From positions 248,001 through 312,000 of the forward strand of contig NZ_BCQT01000004.1 in the NCBI RefSeq assembly GCF_001552215.1: 64,000 bases of DNA, given 5' to 3'. Shown here one piece after another: positions 8,758 to 18,516 of this stretch (positions within the stretch are counted from its first letter, which is position 1; each line of letters begins with the position of its first letter). The notes beneath the pieces are model-generated. The model saw only the letters and a program-made list of their open reading frames with translations. It did no database searches and had not been told where the DNA came from. The translations under genes and the position numbers were made by a program. Source of the DNA: Actinomadura macra NBRC 14102. GTDB lineage: Bacteria > Actinomycetota > Actinomycetes > Streptosporangiales > Streptosporangiaceae.

Positions 8758-8794
8758 GTAACCTACTCCCAGTAAGTTACCGGCAGTAGGTTAC
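8758..8794. promoter_or_regulatory. TetR-type operator with three related half-sites
   Basis: Between the monooxygenase and the divergent TetR gene lie GTAACCTACT (8758-8767), AGTAAGTTAC (8771-8780) and AGTAGGTTAC (8785-8794). The first and third are a perfect 10-base inverted repeat. The first and second form an inverted repeat with one mismatch and a 3-base spacer. The second and third are near-identical direct copies, 14 bases apart. Its position suits repression of both promoters by the TetR protein encoded at 8825. Confidence 0.75.
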
Positions 8795-8824
8795 TGACGA
8801 TAGGTCCAACAGAGGGGATTTCCT

Positions 8825-9451
8825 GTGAGTGGCGCCACATCACGGCCACCGCCCCGCCGGCGGCGGATGTCCCGGGCCGAACGCGAGCGGCAGATGCTGG
8901 ACGTGGCGGAGGAGGTCTTCGGGGACCGCGGCTACCAGGCCACCTCGATGGACGAGATCGCCGAACGCTGCGGCGTGTCCAAGCCGATGCTGTACGAGTA
9001 CTTCGGTTCCAAGGACGGCCTGCTCCTGGCCTGCATCACCCGTTCCAAGGCCGAGTTGCTCGACGTCACCCAGAAGGCCATGGCCGGGGCGACCGCGCCC
9101 GAGGACATCCTGTGGCGCGGGATGGTCGCCTACTTCTCCTTCATCGACGCCCACAGCAAGTCGTTCGACATGCTGTTGCGCGAGCCGTTCGCCGCGTCGC
9201 CGCGGACGCTTGAGGCGGTCGAGGCGACGCGGCGGCAGCAGAGCACTCTGGTCGCCGGCATGCTGACCGCGTTCGCGCCGTCCGCCCCGCAGGACGCGGT
9301 CGACGCCTTCACCGAGATCATCATCGGCGGGAGCGAGCGGCTGGCGCAGTGGCGCACACGCCGCCCGGAGGTCACGGCCGAGGACGCGGCACGCTACATG
9401 ACCGACTTCTGCTGGAACGGCCTGAGCCTCTACGTCTCCGTACCGGACTGA
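8825..9451 (+). CDS. TetR-family regulator, divergent from the monooxygenase
   Basis: 208 residues, GTG start. A basic Pro/Arg N-terminus precedes the TetR helix-turn-helix (about residues 22-68) with AEEVFGDRGYQATSMDEI and CGVSKPMLYEYFGSKDGLL. The C-terminal part resembles the ligand domain of regulators that often control lipid or steroid catabolic enzymes. The palindromic operator at 8758-8794 lies just upstream, so autoregulation and control of the divergent monooxygenase are likely (inference). Confidence 0.88.
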   Translation: MSGATSRPPPRRRRMSRAERERQMLDVAEEVFGDRGYQATSMDEIAERCGVSKPMLYEYFGSKDGLLLACITRSKAELLDVTQKAMAGATAPEDILWRGMVAYFSFIDAHSKSFDMLLREPFAASPRTLEAVEATRRQQSTLVAGMLTAFAPSAPQDAVDAFTEIIIGGSERLAQWRTRRPEVTAEDAARYMTDFCWNGLSLYVSVPD

Positions 9452-9471
9452 ACAAGGATCGAGAAGATAGC

Positions 9472-9613
9472 CTCAGCCGTCACGCGAGCGCGCGACCTGA
9501 GCGGTGGAGCGAAGCCGAAGGCGAGCCCCACCGGGAAGATCGCGAAGCGATGGAGCGCTCGCCCAAGCACGGTCGAGGGGCGAGCCGCTAGGCGAGCCCC
9601 TCGGGCCGGGATT
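9472..9613 (+). repeat. Dispersed intergenic repeat, copy 1 (long form)
   Basis: This non-coding stretch between a TetR gene and an SDR matches, in reverse orientation, the stretch at 44693-44777. Shared blocks are CTCAgCCGTCACGCGA at one end, GCGAAGCGATG followed by GCGCTCGC in the middle, and GGTCrAGGGG, GCGAGCCGC.AGGCGAGCCC and GGGCCGGGATT at the other end. Positions 9577-9600 fold as GGGGC-GA-GCC-gcta-GGC-GA-GCCCC, a hairpin with symmetrical tandem G.A mismatches; the second copy keeps it. Copy 1 carries an extra inner block of about 55 bases that looks like a partial duplication. Confidence 0.6.
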
Positions 9614-9649
9614 GCGTTAGACACCGAATCCCACCAACGGAGGTCTCTC

Positions 9650-10513
9650 ATGCCCCTCGCGCACTTCGACGGCGCGCTCGCCGTCGTCACCGGTGCCGGC
9701 AGCGGACTCGGCCGGGCCACCGCGCTGGCGTTGGCCGAGCGCGGCGCGACGGTGATCGCGGCCGACATCGACCTGCCCGCCGCGGACCGTACCATCGCGC
9801 TCGCCAAGGCGCTCGGGCCCGGCGGCGCCGCCTACCGGGTGGACGTGTCGGACGCCGCCGCGATGGAGGCGTTCGCGGCCGAGGTGAAGGACACGCACCA
9901 CGTCCCCGACATCGTCGTCAACAACGCCGGGATCGCCGTCGCGGGGCCGTTCCTCGACACCGGGGTCACCGACTGGGAGCGCGTCCTCGGCGTGAACCTC
10001 TGGGGCGTCGTCCACGGCTCGCGCCTGTTCGGCAAGCAGATGGTGGACCGCGTGCAGGCACTGCCCAACAAGCCCGACAAGCCCAATCTCGGCGGCCACA
10101 TCGTTAACATCGCGTCCGCCGCCGCGTTCGCCCCCTGGCGCACCCTGCCCGCCTATTGCACCACCAAGGCCGCCGTCCTGATGCTGAGCCAGTGCCTGCG
10201 CGCGGAACTCGCCGGGTCACGCATCGGCGTCACCGCCGTCTGCCCCGGCTTCACCGGTACGAGCATCATCGAGAACGGGACCTTCGTCGGCCGGGACGAG
10301 GCCGTGCGCGAGCGGCTCCGCCGGCGCAGCCACAAGGCGCTGAGGCTGCGCAACTACCCGCCCGAGAGGGTCGCCGAGCACATCGTCGGCGCCATCATCA
10401 AGAACAGGGCCGTGGTTCCGGTCACCTTCGAGGGCCACCTGCTGCAGACGCTGTCGCGCGTCTCGCCATCTTCCCTGCGCCTGCTGGCCAGAATTCCCAC
10501 ACCTCAGGGCTAG
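9650..10513 (+). CDS. Short-chain dehydrogenase/reductase
   Basis: 287 residues, classical SDR. The cofactor-binding TGAGSGLGRA motif is near the N-terminus, with NNAGI in the middle. The catalytic set is present: Ser in IASAAAF, Tyr and Lys in YCTTK, and the CPGFTGT segment after it. An acidic residue at the end of strand 2 (ADIDL) suggests a preference for NAD(H). The ribosome site GGAGGT is 8 bases before ATG. The C-terminal extension after the fold (about residues 235-287) is typical of long-chain or steroid alcohol SDRs, but the substrate is not readable. It may work with the monooxygenase regulated by the neighbouring TetR. Confidence 0.87.
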   Translation: MPLAHFDGALAVVTGAGSGLGRATALALAERGATVIAADIDLPAADRTIALAKALGPGGAAYRVDVSDAAAMEAFAAEVKDTHHVPDIVVNNAGIAVAGPFLDTGVTDWERVLGVNLWGVVHGSRLFGKQMVDRVQALPNKPDKPNLGGHIVNIASAAAFAPWRTLPAYCTTKAAVLMLSQCLRAELAGSRIGVTAVCPGFTGTSIIENGTFVGRDEAVRERLRRRSHKALRLRNYPPERVAEHIVGAIIKNRAVVPVTFEGHLLQTLSRVSPSSLRLLARIPTPQG

Positions 10514-10933
10514 CCACTCGCCACCGGTCACCATCCCCACGGAACGGCGACCGACTTTACTCGCCACCTTTTGTCACGATGTCAAACTTCATATATACGA
10601 TCCTGCATACGCCTTTATGAAATTGACTTCGGGCCGCAGCACGGTAGGCCAGGTTCAATGGTCCACCGGAAGAGAATGAGAAGGGCCGCGAAGCGGGGTC
10701 CACTTCGCGGCCCGCAGGTGAGAGCCTGTTCTGACCTGGGCTTTACCTCACCCAGGACACTCCAACCGATGGCACGGTCACTGTGTCGACCTCCTCCTCC
10801 CAGGCACTCGCACGCCGGTCACCGATCATGGAGCGGGAGCATGACCGGCGCACTCCTCCCCTTTTTCCGTCATCACCTTAGGAGCTGTTGACAGAAATTA
10901 TGCCATGATCGGCCGATTCAGGTCAGAAATGAT
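10514..10933. other. 420-base intergenic stretch without a gene
   Basis: No convincing frame on either strand. The first part is AT-rich for this genome, around 10576-10625. It holds a strong hairpin at 10683-10713, annotated separately, and a weaker one at 10735-10756 (CCTGGG with CCCAGG). The stretch lies between the ends of two convergent genes, so it may be a terminator region or an old insertion scar. Confidence 0.5.
10683..10713. terminator. Strong hairpin, possible terminator
   Basis: GGGCCGCGAAG and CTTCGCGGCCC form a perfect 11-base stem with a 9-base loop. No T-run follows in either direction, so it may be a Rho-independent terminator of the GC-rich actinobacterial kind or another structured element. 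Confidence 0.45.
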
Positions 10934-11803
10934 TTAGCGCAGTGCGCCCAAAGCTTCCCTTGCCACCTGTGTCGCGTTGGCCAGGCACGATCGCTCCCGC
11001 TCAGCCTGCTTGCCCGCGGGCGCGTCCTCGCTGTAGCTGACCGTGACGACCGCGTTGCTGACCCGGGCCGTCACTTGACCGACGACCGTGGGCTGCCCCT
11101 TGTCAGCCTTGAACCAGCGGTACGCCTGGTCGCCGACACCCGGCTGCGGCTCCAGCCTGAGGGTCCGCACCAGAGGCGCATTGTGCGCCTGAGTCCACTG
11201 CGTCTCGTAGTAGCTCTGGGCGTCCTTGACCGGATCCTCCGTGTTCCCCGGGGCGTACAGGTGCGCCTCCACGCGCAGCCAGCGGAACGCCTGGCCCGTG
11301 GAGGAGTACGTGCACGTGGTCAGGGTCGAGTTGGCACTCTCCCGCGGCCGGGCGCCCGGGATGATCCGGCCGATCGTGCCCTTCGACACCGTCCCGCAGG
11401 GCTTGGGGAGCGAGGTGATCGGCTGAGCCGGCGTCGCGCTCGGGGTGGGCTTGGAGGTGGGCGCGGCCGTGGGCGAAGGCTGCGGCGACGACTCGGTCGT
11501 GGGGGCGGACGCCGGGTCCGACGACCCGCCGGACAGATCATCGGGCGGCGTGCGGGCCGCGTGCTCACCCCCGCCCGCGGGCATCACGAGGAACACCACG
11601 ACCGCCGCCACGGCGAACGAGACGAGCGCGACGAGCAGCGCCAGAAGCTTCGGCCGACGGGCGACCGACGGCGGATCCGGCGCCGAGTACAGGCGTTCGA
11701 ACGACTCCGATGGACGCGGAAGCCCCACACCCCGCTCCTCACTCCCCCGACCGTCCTTCGTGTCCCCCACGTCAAGGTAGTCAGGCGCGCCGTCATCGAC
11801 CAA
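10934..11803 (-). CDS. Membrane-anchored protein with extracellular DUF3558-like domain
   Basis: Up to 289 residues. An acidic cytoplasmic N-terminus (about 1-50), one membrane helix ([21 protein letters not shown], about 53-74), a Ser/Thr/Pro linker (about 80-130) and a C-terminal extracellular domain with paired cysteines ([23 protein letters not shown]). The Cys pattern and the G-x-x-A-Y segment ([10 protein letters not shown]) resemble actinobacterial DUF3558-type proteins; function unknown. The start is uncertain: the longest frame begins at TTG 11803 and a GTG at 11770 is also possible. It is divergent from ligB. Confidence 0.65.
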   Translation of the reverse strand: MVDDGAPDYLDVGDTKDGRGSEERGVGLPRPSESFERLYSAPDPPSVARRPKLLALLVALVSFAVAAVVVFLVMPAGGGEHAARTPPDDLSGGSSDPASAPTTESSPQPSPTAAPTSKPTPSATPAQPITSLPKPCGTVSKGTIGRIIPGARPRESANSTLTTCTYSSTGQAFRWLRVEAHLYAPGNTEDPVKDAQSYYETQWTQAHNAPLVRTLRLEPQPGVGDQAYRWFKADKGQPTVVGQVTARVSNAVVTVSYSEDAPAGKQAERERSCLANATQVAREALGALR

Positions 11804-11849
11804 CCCCCCGGCGGGATCAATTGTCAGACCCGGTGGTCACAATGGGAGA

Positions 11850-13376
11850 GTGCGCATCGCCGAGCTCGCCGGGACGTCGGCGGCGGTGGCGGGTACCCCG
11901 GGCCGCAAGGCCAAGGTCACCGCCCTCGCCGAGTGCCTGCGCGCGGCGGAGCCGGGCGAGGCGGCCATCGTGGTCGCCTACCTGTCCGGTGAGCTGCCCC
12001 AGCGGCAGATCGGCGTGGGCTACGCGGCGCTGCGCGACGTCCCGCCCCCCGCGTCCGAGCCGTCGCTGACCGTCCCGGAGGTCGACGCGGCGTTCACCGA
12101 GATCGGCGGGGTGTCCGGGCCGGGATCGGTGGCCCGGCGACGCGAGCTCGTCGCCGCGCTGCTCGGCCGCGCCACCCGCGCCGAACAGGACTTCCTCATC
12201 CGGCTGCTGGCGGGCGAGCTGCGGCAGGGGGCGCTGGACGGCGTGATGGCCGAGGCGATAGCCGCCGCCGCGCAGGTCCCGGCGGCGCGGGTGCGGCGCG
12301 CGGTCATGCTGCGCGGTTCACTCGGCCCGGTCGCCACCGCGGCGCTGGCCGAGGGCACCGCCGGGCTGGCCGCCTTCACCCTGGAGGTCGGCCGCCCGAT
12401 CAAGCCGATGCTCGCGGCGGCGGCCCCGTCGTTGGACGAGGCGTTCGGCAAGCTCGCCGCCGACGCCGCCGTCGAGTGGAAGCTCGACGGCATCCGCGCG
12501 CAGGTGCACGTCTCCGGCGGCGAGGTCGCGGTGTTCACCCGGACGCTCGACGAGATCACCGCCCGGCTGCCCGAGGTGGTGGAGGCGGTGCGGGGGCTGC
12601 CCGTCCACGACGCGGTGTTCGACGGCGAGCTGATCGCGCTGCGCCCGGACGGGCGTCCGCATCCGTTCCAGGTCACCGCCGCCCGAACCGCCACCCGAAC
12701 CCCCAAAGGCGTCGCCCCGGTGCCGCTCGCGGTGTTCCTGTTCGACGTCCTGCACCTGGACGGCGCCGACCTCCTCGACGCGCCCGGCGCCGAACGCAAT
12801 GCCGCGCTGGCCCGTGTCGTCCCGGCTGAACTGCGCATGCCGCGTGTCGTCACCGGCGACCCGGCGCGCGCCAAGGAGGTCTTCGACGAGGCCGTCGCAC
12901 GCGGCCACGAGGGCGTCGTGGTCAAGTCCCTCGACACGCCCTACACGGCCGGGCGGCGCGGCGCGGGCTGGATCAAGGTCAAGCCCCGGCACAGCCTCGA
13001 CCTGGTCGTCCTCGCGGTCGAGTGGGGCCACGGCCGCCGCCAGGGTCTGCTGTCCAACCTCCACCTCGGCGCCCGCGACCCCGAGACCGGCGGCTTCGTC
13101 ATGCTCGGCAAGACCTTCAAGGGCCTCACCGACGAATTGCTGGCCTGGCAGACCGCCAAGCTCCGCGAGCTGGCCGTCCGCGAAGACTCCTGGACGGTGC
13201 ACGTCCGGCCCGAACTCGTCGTCGAGATCGCCTTCGACGGTGTCCAGCACAGCCCCCGCTACCCGGGGGGCATCGCCCTGCGCTTCGCCCGCGTCCTGCG
13301 TTACCGCCCCGACAAGTCCGCGTCCGAAGCCGACACGATCGATACCGTCCGTGCGGTCGCCCCCGTCCTGGACTGA
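11850..13376 (+). CDS. ligB: ATP-dependent DNA ligase (LigB type)
   Basis: 508 residues, GTG start. An N-terminal helical DNA-binding domain (about 1-190) precedes the nucleotidyltransferase core with the adenylation motif EWKLDGIR (Lys211). Also present are FDGELIAL (motif III region), [17 protein letters not shown] (motif IV) and GAGWIKVKP (motif V). A C-terminal OB-fold domain follows (about 390-508). It joins nicked DNA using ATP and is an accessory to the NAD-dependent LigA. The domain order matches mycobacterial LigB. It stands alone, divergent from a membrane protein and convergent with another. Confidence 0.92.
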   Translation: MRIAELAGTSAAVAGTPGRKAKVTALAECLRAAEPGEAAIVVAYLSGELPQRQIGVGYAALRDVPPPASEPSLTVPEVDAAFTEIGGVSGPGSVARRRELVAALLGRATRAEQDFLIRLLAGELRQGALDGVMAEAIAAAAQVPAARVRRAVMLRGSLGPVATAALAEGTAGLAAFTLEVGRPIKPMLAAAAPSLDEAFGKLAADAAVEWKLDGIRAQVHVSGGEVAVFTRTLDEITARLPEVVEAVRGLPVHDAVFDGELIALRPDGRPHPFQVTAARTATRTPKGVAPVPLAVFLFDVLHLDGADLLDAPGAERNAALARVVPAELRMPRVVTGDPARAKEVFDEAVARGHEGVVVKSLDTPYTAGRRGAGWIKVKPRHSLDLVVLAVEWGHGRRQGLLSNLHLGARDPETGGFVMLGKTFKGLTDELLAWQTAKLRELAVREDSWTVHVRPELVVEIAFDGVQHSPRYPGGIALRFARVLRYRPDKSASEADTIDTVRAVAPVLD

Positions 13377-13434
13377 CCCGCCGTGCCGAACGCAAGCCCG
13401 CTCGCGTGAAGGCTGAGGTCTCCGGTGGCCTTGA

Positions 13435-14331
13435 CTATTTTCGGCGGGTTCTGGGGCTGCGGCGGGTGCCGGAGACCGCGCGGCGGCGGGCGAGGGAGAC
13501 GGCCTTGCGCTGAGCGCGGGCCACCTTGCGGCGGCGGGTGCGCTCGGCGGCGGTGGCGCCGCGCTGGAGGAGCTCGGGTGGGATGAGGTCGTGGCGCCCG
13601 GCGATGAACTCCTGTACCCAGATCTTGGCGCGGATGAGAGGCCGCCGGAACCACTTCTCGTTGCGGACGGCACGGTTGTGCTTGCGCGAGCCCGGCGCGT
13701 ACCGCCAGCGCGCCCAGGGCGAGCCGGGGCGCGCCACCCGGATGGCACCGACGATCAGCAGGGCGGGGACGAACAGTCCGATCAGGCCCGTCCAGATCTT
13801 GCCCTTCAGCAGTGTGAGGACGGCGAGGGCGAGGTTGATGACGAGGGAGGCGACGTAGAGGCTCGTGAGCGCCGAGTCGCCGGGATCGGGATCGACGCCC
13901 TCGAAACCGAGCGGGCGGATGCCGAGCAGCAGCAGACCGGTGACGGCGATGGCGACGAAGACAGCGTCCAGGGAGGCGCGGCCCTTCTCCGTCCAGTAGA
14001 CGTCGCTGAGGTGCAGGATCAGCGCGAACTCGTCCAGGACGAGCGCGGATCCCATGCCGAACACCACGGCGGAGATCACGTGCAGGCCGACGTAGGGGTC
14101 GGGGACGGCGAGGCTCCCCACGCCTCCCATGAGCATCAGGACGACGCCGAACACCACATGGTGGATGTGCAGGTCCCCGGTGGTCACGTTGCGGAACCAC
14201 CACCGGACGTTCGCCCGGATGAGCCGCACGTTCACCCTCGTCAGGACGAACGTGACGATGAACGCGACGAAGAAACCGAACAGCGGCAGCCGTCCGGTGT
14301 CCACGATGCGCTGCTCGAACATCTCGATCAT
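13435..14331 (-). CDS. Polytopic membrane protein of unknown function
   Basis: 298 residues. About seven hydrophobic segments (for example LFGFFVAFIVTFVLTRV, LHIHHVVFGVVLMLMGG, AVFVAIAVTGLLLLGI) are followed by a strongly basic cytoplasmic tail (about 225-298) rich in Arg. The HIHH cluster in the second membrane region and the acidic EFALILHLSDVYW are the most distinctive motifs and could bind metal, but I do not recognise the family with confidence. ATG 14331 has a GGGGGGAAG leader like that of the metalloprotease gene at 62173; ATG 14322 is an alternative. It is divergent from the cysteine desulfhydrase-like gene. Confidence 0.75.
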   Translation of the reverse strand: MIEMFEQRIVDTGRLPLFGFFVAFIVTFVLTRVNVRLIRANVRWWFRNVTTGDLHIHHVVFGVVLMLMGGVGSLAVPDPYVGLHVISAVVFGMGSALVLDEFALILHLSDVYWTEKGRASLDAVFVAIAVTGLLLLGIRPLGFEGVDPDPGDSALTSLYVASLVINLALAVLTLLKGKIWTGLIGLFVPALLIVGAIRVARPGSPWARWRYAPGSRKHNRAVRNEKWFRRPLIRAKIWVQEFIAGRHDLIPPELLQRGATAAERTRRRKVARAQRKAVSLARRRAVSGTRRSPRTRRK

Positions 14332-14420
14332 CTTCCCCCCGTGGCCCCATCATGCCCTGTGACATGCGGGGATATCGTGGTGATACCGGTGATCAGTGAC
14401 GATCTAGGGGGAATGCCGCT

Positions 14421-15524
14421 GTGAGCCACACCGTGGACCACTGCGATCCTGTGTGCCGCGCATGGATCGCCGAGGCGATCCGCAAGGTCGAGGCCGACGC
14501 CAACCGCAGTGCCGACACGCATCTGCATGTGTTCCCGCTGCCCCCCGAATGGGGCATCGACCTGTACCTGAAGGACGAGTCGGTGCACCCGACCGGGTCG
14601 CTGAAGCACCGGCTCGCCCGGTCGCTGTTCCTGTACGCGCTGGCGAACGGCTGGATCCGCGAGGACACGACGATCATCGAGGCGTCCAGCGGCTCCACGG
14701 CGGTGTCGGAGGCGTACTTCGCGCGGCTGCTCGGCCTGCCCTTCGTCGCGGTGATGCCGGCGGCGACGAGCCCGGAGAAGATCGGGCTGATCGAGTTCCA
14801 CGGCGGGCGCTGCCACCTGGTGGACGACCCGTCCGCGATCTACGACGAGGCGCGGCGGCTCGCGGCCGGGTGCGGCGGGCACTTCATGGACCAGTTCACC
14901 TATGCCGAACGGGCGACGGACTGGCGCGGCAACAACAACATCGCCGAATCGATCTTCGAACAGCTGCGGTTGGAGCGCTTCCCCGAACCGTCCTGGATCG
15001 TGGTCGGCGCGGGCACCGGCGGCACCTCCGCGACGATCGGGCGCTATGCCCGGTACCAGCGGTTCCAGACGCGCCTCGCGGTGGTCGACCCGGAGGGTTC
15101 GGCGTTCTTCGGTTCGTTCGCCGACGGCGATCCGTCCCGGACGGCGGCGGGCTCGCGGATCGAGGGCATCGGGCGCCCGCGCGTCGAACCGTCCTTCCTG
15201 CCGACGGTGATCGACCGGATGATCCAGGTGCCGGACGCGGCGTCCATCGCGGCGATGCGCTGGACGAGCGAGGTCACCGGCCGCAGCGTGGGCGGTTCCA
15301 CCGGGACCGCGATGTGGGGCGCGGCGGAGTTGATCGCGCAGATGCGGGCGGACGGCGAGCGCGGCAGCGTGGTCACGCTGATCTGCGACGGCGGTGAGCG
15401 GTACGCGGGCACCTACGGTTCGGACGACTGGCTGGCCGCGCAGGGCCTGGAGATCCGGCCGTTCCTGGCCGTGCTGTCAGAATTCCTGAAGACCGGCGAG
15501 ATGCCGGACCCAGCTGGCCCGTGA
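14421..15524 (+). CDS. PLP-dependent cysteine desulfhydrase (Cds1-like)
   Basis: 367 residues, GTG start preceded by AGGGGG. Fold type II PLP enzyme of the cysteine-synthase family. [10 protein letters not shown] carries the Schiff-base lysine (Lys62), [14 protein letters not shown] binds substrate/phosphate, [10 protein letters not shown] is the phosphate-binding loop of PLP, and [10 protein letters not shown] lies near the C-terminus. The motifs match M. tuberculosis Rv3684/Cds1, which releases H2S from cysteine, better than CysK or CysM. Biosynthetic activity cannot be excluded from sequence alone. It is divergent from a membrane protein with no clear partner. Confidence 0.8.
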   Translation: MSHTVDHCDPVCRAWIAEAIRKVEADANRSADTHLHVFPLPPEWGIDLYLKDESVHPTGSLKHRLARSLFLYALANGWIREDTTIIEASSGSTAVSEAYFARLLGLPFVAVMPAATSPEKIGLIEFHGGRCHLVDDPSAIYDEARRLAAGCGGHFMDQFTYAERATDWRGNNNIAESIFEQLRLERFPEPSWIVVGAGTGGTSATIGRYARYQRFQTRLAVVDPEGSAFFGSFADGDPSRTAAGSRIEGIGRPRVEPSFLPTVIDRMIQVPDAASIAAMRWTSEVTGRSVGGSTGTAMWGAAELIAQMRADGERGSVVTLICDGGERYAGTYGSDDWLAAQGLEIRPFLAVLSEFLKTGEMPDPAGP

Positions 15525-15567
15525 GCCGACCTGTAAGCCGACCTGTAAGTCTGCCTGTGAGCCGGCG
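15522..15567 (+). repeat. Short imperfect tandem repeat
   Basis: Three or four imperfect copies of a 12-base unit (GAGCCGACCTGT, aAGCCGACCTGT, aAGtCtGCCTGT, GAGCCGGC...) lie between the stop of the Cds1-like gene and the convergent protease gene. No role is evident. Confidence 0.5.
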
Positions 15568-15575
15568 CGGGAGCC

Positions 15576-16874
15576 TCAGCCGGAGAAGCGGATCGGGTTG
15601 ACGAGGTCGGCGTAGATCAGCAGGCCGCCCATGACGATCAGGACGGCGGCCATCACATAGGTGACGGGCAGGGCCTTGGCGACGTCCACGTAACCCGGGT
15701 CGGGGCGGCGGAACACCCGCGCGAACCCCTTCTTGATCGCCTCAAGCAGCGCGCCCGCGATGTGCCCGCCGTCCAGCGGCAGCAGCGGGACGAGGTTGAA
15801 CAGCCCGACCGCGAGGTTCAGCGAGCCGAGCAGCATCACGAAGTAGGAGACCTTCTCGCCGCCGGTGAGCTGGTCGGAGGCGGCCACGTCCCCGCCGATC
15901 CGGCTGACGCCGACGACGCCGATCGGGCCGTTCGGGTCGCGCTTTTCACCGCTGAACGCGGCGTTCCAGATGCCGACCATCTTCTGCGGCATCCGCAGCA
16001 GCGCGCCCGCGGTGTGCTTGGTGAGGTCGCCCATGGTGCTCGCGACGGCGCCGGGCCCCTGGCGCTCCATCTCGCTGGTGGGCGTGATGCCGAGGAACCC
16101 GACCTCGACGACCTTGTCCTCGTTGTCGAGGTCCCGCATCTTGTTGCGGGTGATCGGCACGTTCAGGGTGATCTGACGGCCTGCCCGGTCGACGATCATC
16201 GGGACGGTGCGTCCGGCGGAGTCGCGGATCTGCTTCTGCAACTGCGCGTAGTCGCCGACGCGCCTGCCGTCGTAGGAGACGATCCGGTCACCGGCCTTCA
16301 GCCCGACCTGCTGGGCGGGGGTCGGCGCGGCGTTCGCCGGGCAACTGTCGAGCCTGGCCTGGCTCGCCGGGACCATGCAGGGCGAGACCTCCTGGATCAC
16401 CGGCTGGGCCCGCTGGACGCCGAGGCCCATCAGCAGGATCGCGAAGAAGACCACGGCCAGGATCAGGTTCATGGCGGGGCCACCGAACATGATCAGCAGC
16501 TTCTGCCACCACTTCTTGGCATAGAACACGCGGTCCTCGTCGCCGGGCCTGACCTCCTCCAGCGCCGCGCCGCGCGCCGACTCGATGAGGCCCTGCCAGG
16601 GGCCGGTGCTGACCCGCCTGACCTGGCCGGGGGCGTCGCCCTTGCGGGGCGGCAGCATCCCGATCATCCGGATGTAGCCGCCGAGCGGGATCCACTTCAC
16701 CCCGTACTCGGTCTCGCCCTTGCGCCTGGACCACATCGTGGGCCCGAAGCCGACCATGAACTGCGTCGTCCGGACGCGAAAGAGCTTGGCGAACGAGAAG
16801 TGCCCGAGTTCATGCAGCGCGATGGACGCCAGCAGGCCGAAGAACAGGATCAGCACTCCCGCCAGCCAGCCCAT
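15576..16874 (-). CDS. rip1: Site-2 (M50) intramembrane metalloprotease, Rip1/RseP type
   Basis: 432 residues. HELGH at residues 21-25 in the first membrane helix supplies the zinc ligands and catalytic Glu, and LDGGH near the C-terminus supplies the third ligand. A PDZ domain lies between (about 190-290, with VGLKAGDRIVSYDG). The GFGPTMW and GGYIRMIGM segments are typical. Such proteases cut transmembrane anti-sigma factors and other single-pass proteins; in mycobacteria Rip1 controls several sigma factors. Here it stands alone, convergent with the desulfhydrase-like gene. The ECF sigma factor and its membrane partner at 44882-45896 are the only obvious candidate targets in the window (speculative). 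Confidence 0.92.
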   Translation of the reverse strand: MGWLAGVLILFFGLLASIALHELGHFSFAKLFRVRTTQFMVGFGPTMWSRRKGETEYGVKWIPLGGYIRMIGMLPPRKGDAPGQVRRVSTGPWQGLIESARGAALEEVRPGDEDRVFYAKKWWQKLLIMFGGPAMNLILAVVFFAILLMGLGVQRAQPVIQEVSPCMVPASQARLDSCPANAAPTPAQQVGLKAGDRIVSYDGRRVGDYAQLQKQIRDSAGRTVPMIVDRAGRQITLNVPITRNKMRDLDNEDKVVEVGFLGITPTSEMERQGPGAVASTMGDLTKHTAGALLRMPQKMVGIWNAAFSGEKRDPNGPIGVVGVSRIGGDVAASDQLTGGEKVSYFVMLLGSLNLAVGLFNLVPLLPLDGGHIAGALLEAIKKGFARVFRRPDPGYVDVAKALPVTYVMAAVLIVMGGLLIYADLVNPIRFSG

Positions 16875-17131
16875 GCATGCCCCTCCGGTCGTGCACCCCG
16901 CACACCGGGGGGTGGTCTTCAGCAGTCTCCAAAGGGTACGTCACCCGCCTGCGTTTCGTTGAGTCTTGACATGATCATGGGGCACGGCAGACCTTCCCTA
17001 CCGGACGGCCCGGAACCACCGGCAGGGCCATGATCACGCGACCGGACGGCACCCGCGGCCGGCGCCTCCGATCGACCGGCGGGCGCCGCCCCGCTGGTAG
17101 CGGGGCAGGGCCGCTGCTAGCCTGGCCGGAG

Positions 17132-17336
17132 CCGATGATCCCGTGCGGGAGAGTCCCCGGCCGCCAGCGGGGGACGCCGAAGGAGCAAATCCTCCCCGGA
17201 ACCTCTCAGGCCCACGGACCGCACGGACCAGGCGACCTCTGGAAAGCGGGGACCTCCGTCCCCCGCCGAAGGTGAAAGCCCGCCCTGCACGGCGCGGGTG
17301 AAGCTCTCAGGCGCCGATGACAGAGGGGGAGGCACC
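17132..17336 (+). ncRNA. Tandem glycine riboswitch upstream of gcvT
   Basis: Two glycine-aptamer cores are visible in series. The first has GCGGGAGAGTCC (about 17145), GCCGAAGGAGCAA (about 17176) and AACCTCTCAGG (about 17200). The second has the CGACCTCTGGAAAGC region (about 17231), GCCGAAGGTGAAAGC (about 17266) and GAAGCTCTCAGGC (about 17300), ending in the CAGAGGGGGA strand (17321-17330). These are the conserved cores of the cooperative glycine riboswitch, which turns on glycine-cleavage genes when glycine is abundant. It ends about 65 bases before the gcvT start. Confidence 0.93.
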
Positions 17337-17401
17337 GGAACGCCCGGTGCGCGAGTGGGACGATGGGTCCACGCGCGCCCGCGACGAAGGAGCCGAAGCC
17401 C

Positions 17402-18496
17402 ATGTCCGCCGATCCGAACGTCAAGAAGACGCCGCTGCACGACGTCCATCAGGATCTCGGGGCGAACCTCGTCGATTTCGCGGGCTACCTGATGCCGCTG
17501 CGCTACGCGAGCGAGACCGCCGAGCACCAGGCGGTCCGGCAGGGCGCCGGACTGTTCGACCTGTCCCATATGGGGGAGATCTTCCTCGCCGGGCCGGGGG
17601 CCGGGGCCGCGCTCGATCACGCGCTGGTCGGCAACCTGTCGCCGATGGCGATCGGCAAGGCCCGCTACACGATGATCTGCGCCCCCGACGGCGGCGTCCT
17701 GGACGACCTCATCGTCTACCGGCTGGCGGACGAGACGTGGATGGTCGTCGCGAACGCCGCCAACGCCGCGATCGTCCGCGACGCCCTGGTCGAGCGGGCC
17801 GCGGGCTTCGACGCCACCGTGCGGGACCGCTCCGGCGACTACGCGCTGATCGCCCTCCAGGGCCCCCGCTCCCAGGAGATCCTGGAAGGGTTCACCGGCG
17901 CCCCGCTGGCCGGCCTGAAGTACTACGCGATCCACGCCGACAAGGTCGCGGGCATCGACGCGCTGATCGCCCGCACCGGCTACACCGGCGAGGACGGTTT
18001 CGAGTTGTTCGTCGACTCCTCCGACGCCGTCCGGCTGTGGGAACAGCTCGCGAAGGTCGAGGGCGTCGTCCCCGCGGGCCTGTCGGCGCGCGACACCCTC
18101 CGGCTCGAAGCGGGCATGCCGCTGTACGGGAACGAACTGACCACCGAGACGACCCCCTTCGAGGCGGGTCTCGGCCGGGTCGTCAAGCTGGACAAGCCCG
18201 CTGACTTCGTCGGAAAGACCGCCCTGGCGGCGCAGGCGCAGACCCCGCCGGGCCGTAGGCTCGTGGGACTGGTGGCCCGGGGGCGTCGAGCGCCGCGTAA
18301 GGGGTACCAGGTCGTCGCGTCCGACGGCACGCCGTGCGGAGTCGTGACGAGCGGCGCCCCGTCACCCACACTGGGCAAGCCGATCGCCATGGCCTACCTC
18401 GACAGCGGTACCGAGGAGACCGGCCTTGCCGTGGACGTCCGCGGCAGACACGAGCCGGTCGACGTGATCGTCCTGCCGTTCTACAAGCGTTCCTGA
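17402..18496 (+). CDS. gcvT: Aminomethyltransferase (glycine cleavage T protein)
   Basis: 364 residues. T protein of the glycine cleavage system: it transfers the aminomethyl carbon from lipoylated H protein to tetrahydrofolate, releasing ammonia. Family signatures: [12 protein letters not shown] near the N-terminus, [34 protein letters not shown] and the C-terminal barrel domain ([14 protein letters not shown]). ATG 17402 is chosen because GGAG lies 9 bases before it; an in-frame start at 17363 would overlap the riboswitch expression region. It is followed by gcvH after 20 bases and then glyA. The P protein gene is not in this window. Confidence 0.96.
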   Translation: MSADPNVKKTPLHDVHQDLGANLVDFAGYLMPLRYASETAEHQAVRQGAGLFDLSHMGEIFLAGPGAGAALDHALVGNLSPMAIGKARYTMICAPDGGVLDDLIVYRLADETWMVVANAANAAIVRDALVERAAGFDATVRDRSGDYALIALQGPRSQEILEGFTGAPLAGLKYYAIHADKVAGIDALIARTGYTGEDGFELFVDSSDAVRLWEQLAKVEGVVPAGLSARDTLRLEAGMPLYGNELTTETTPFEAGLGRVVKLDKPADFVGKTALAAQAQTPPGRRLVGLVARGRRAPRKGYQVVASDGTPCGVVTSGAPSPTLGKPIAMAYLDSGTEETGLAVDVRGRHEPVDVIVLPFYKRS

Positions 18497-18516
18497 AACC
18501 TGGAGAGAGAAGAAAC

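Noticed and set aside
12318-13748. 476-codon minus-strand frame opposite ligB
   Set aside because: LigB motifs are complete on the plus strand; the antisense product is low complexity.
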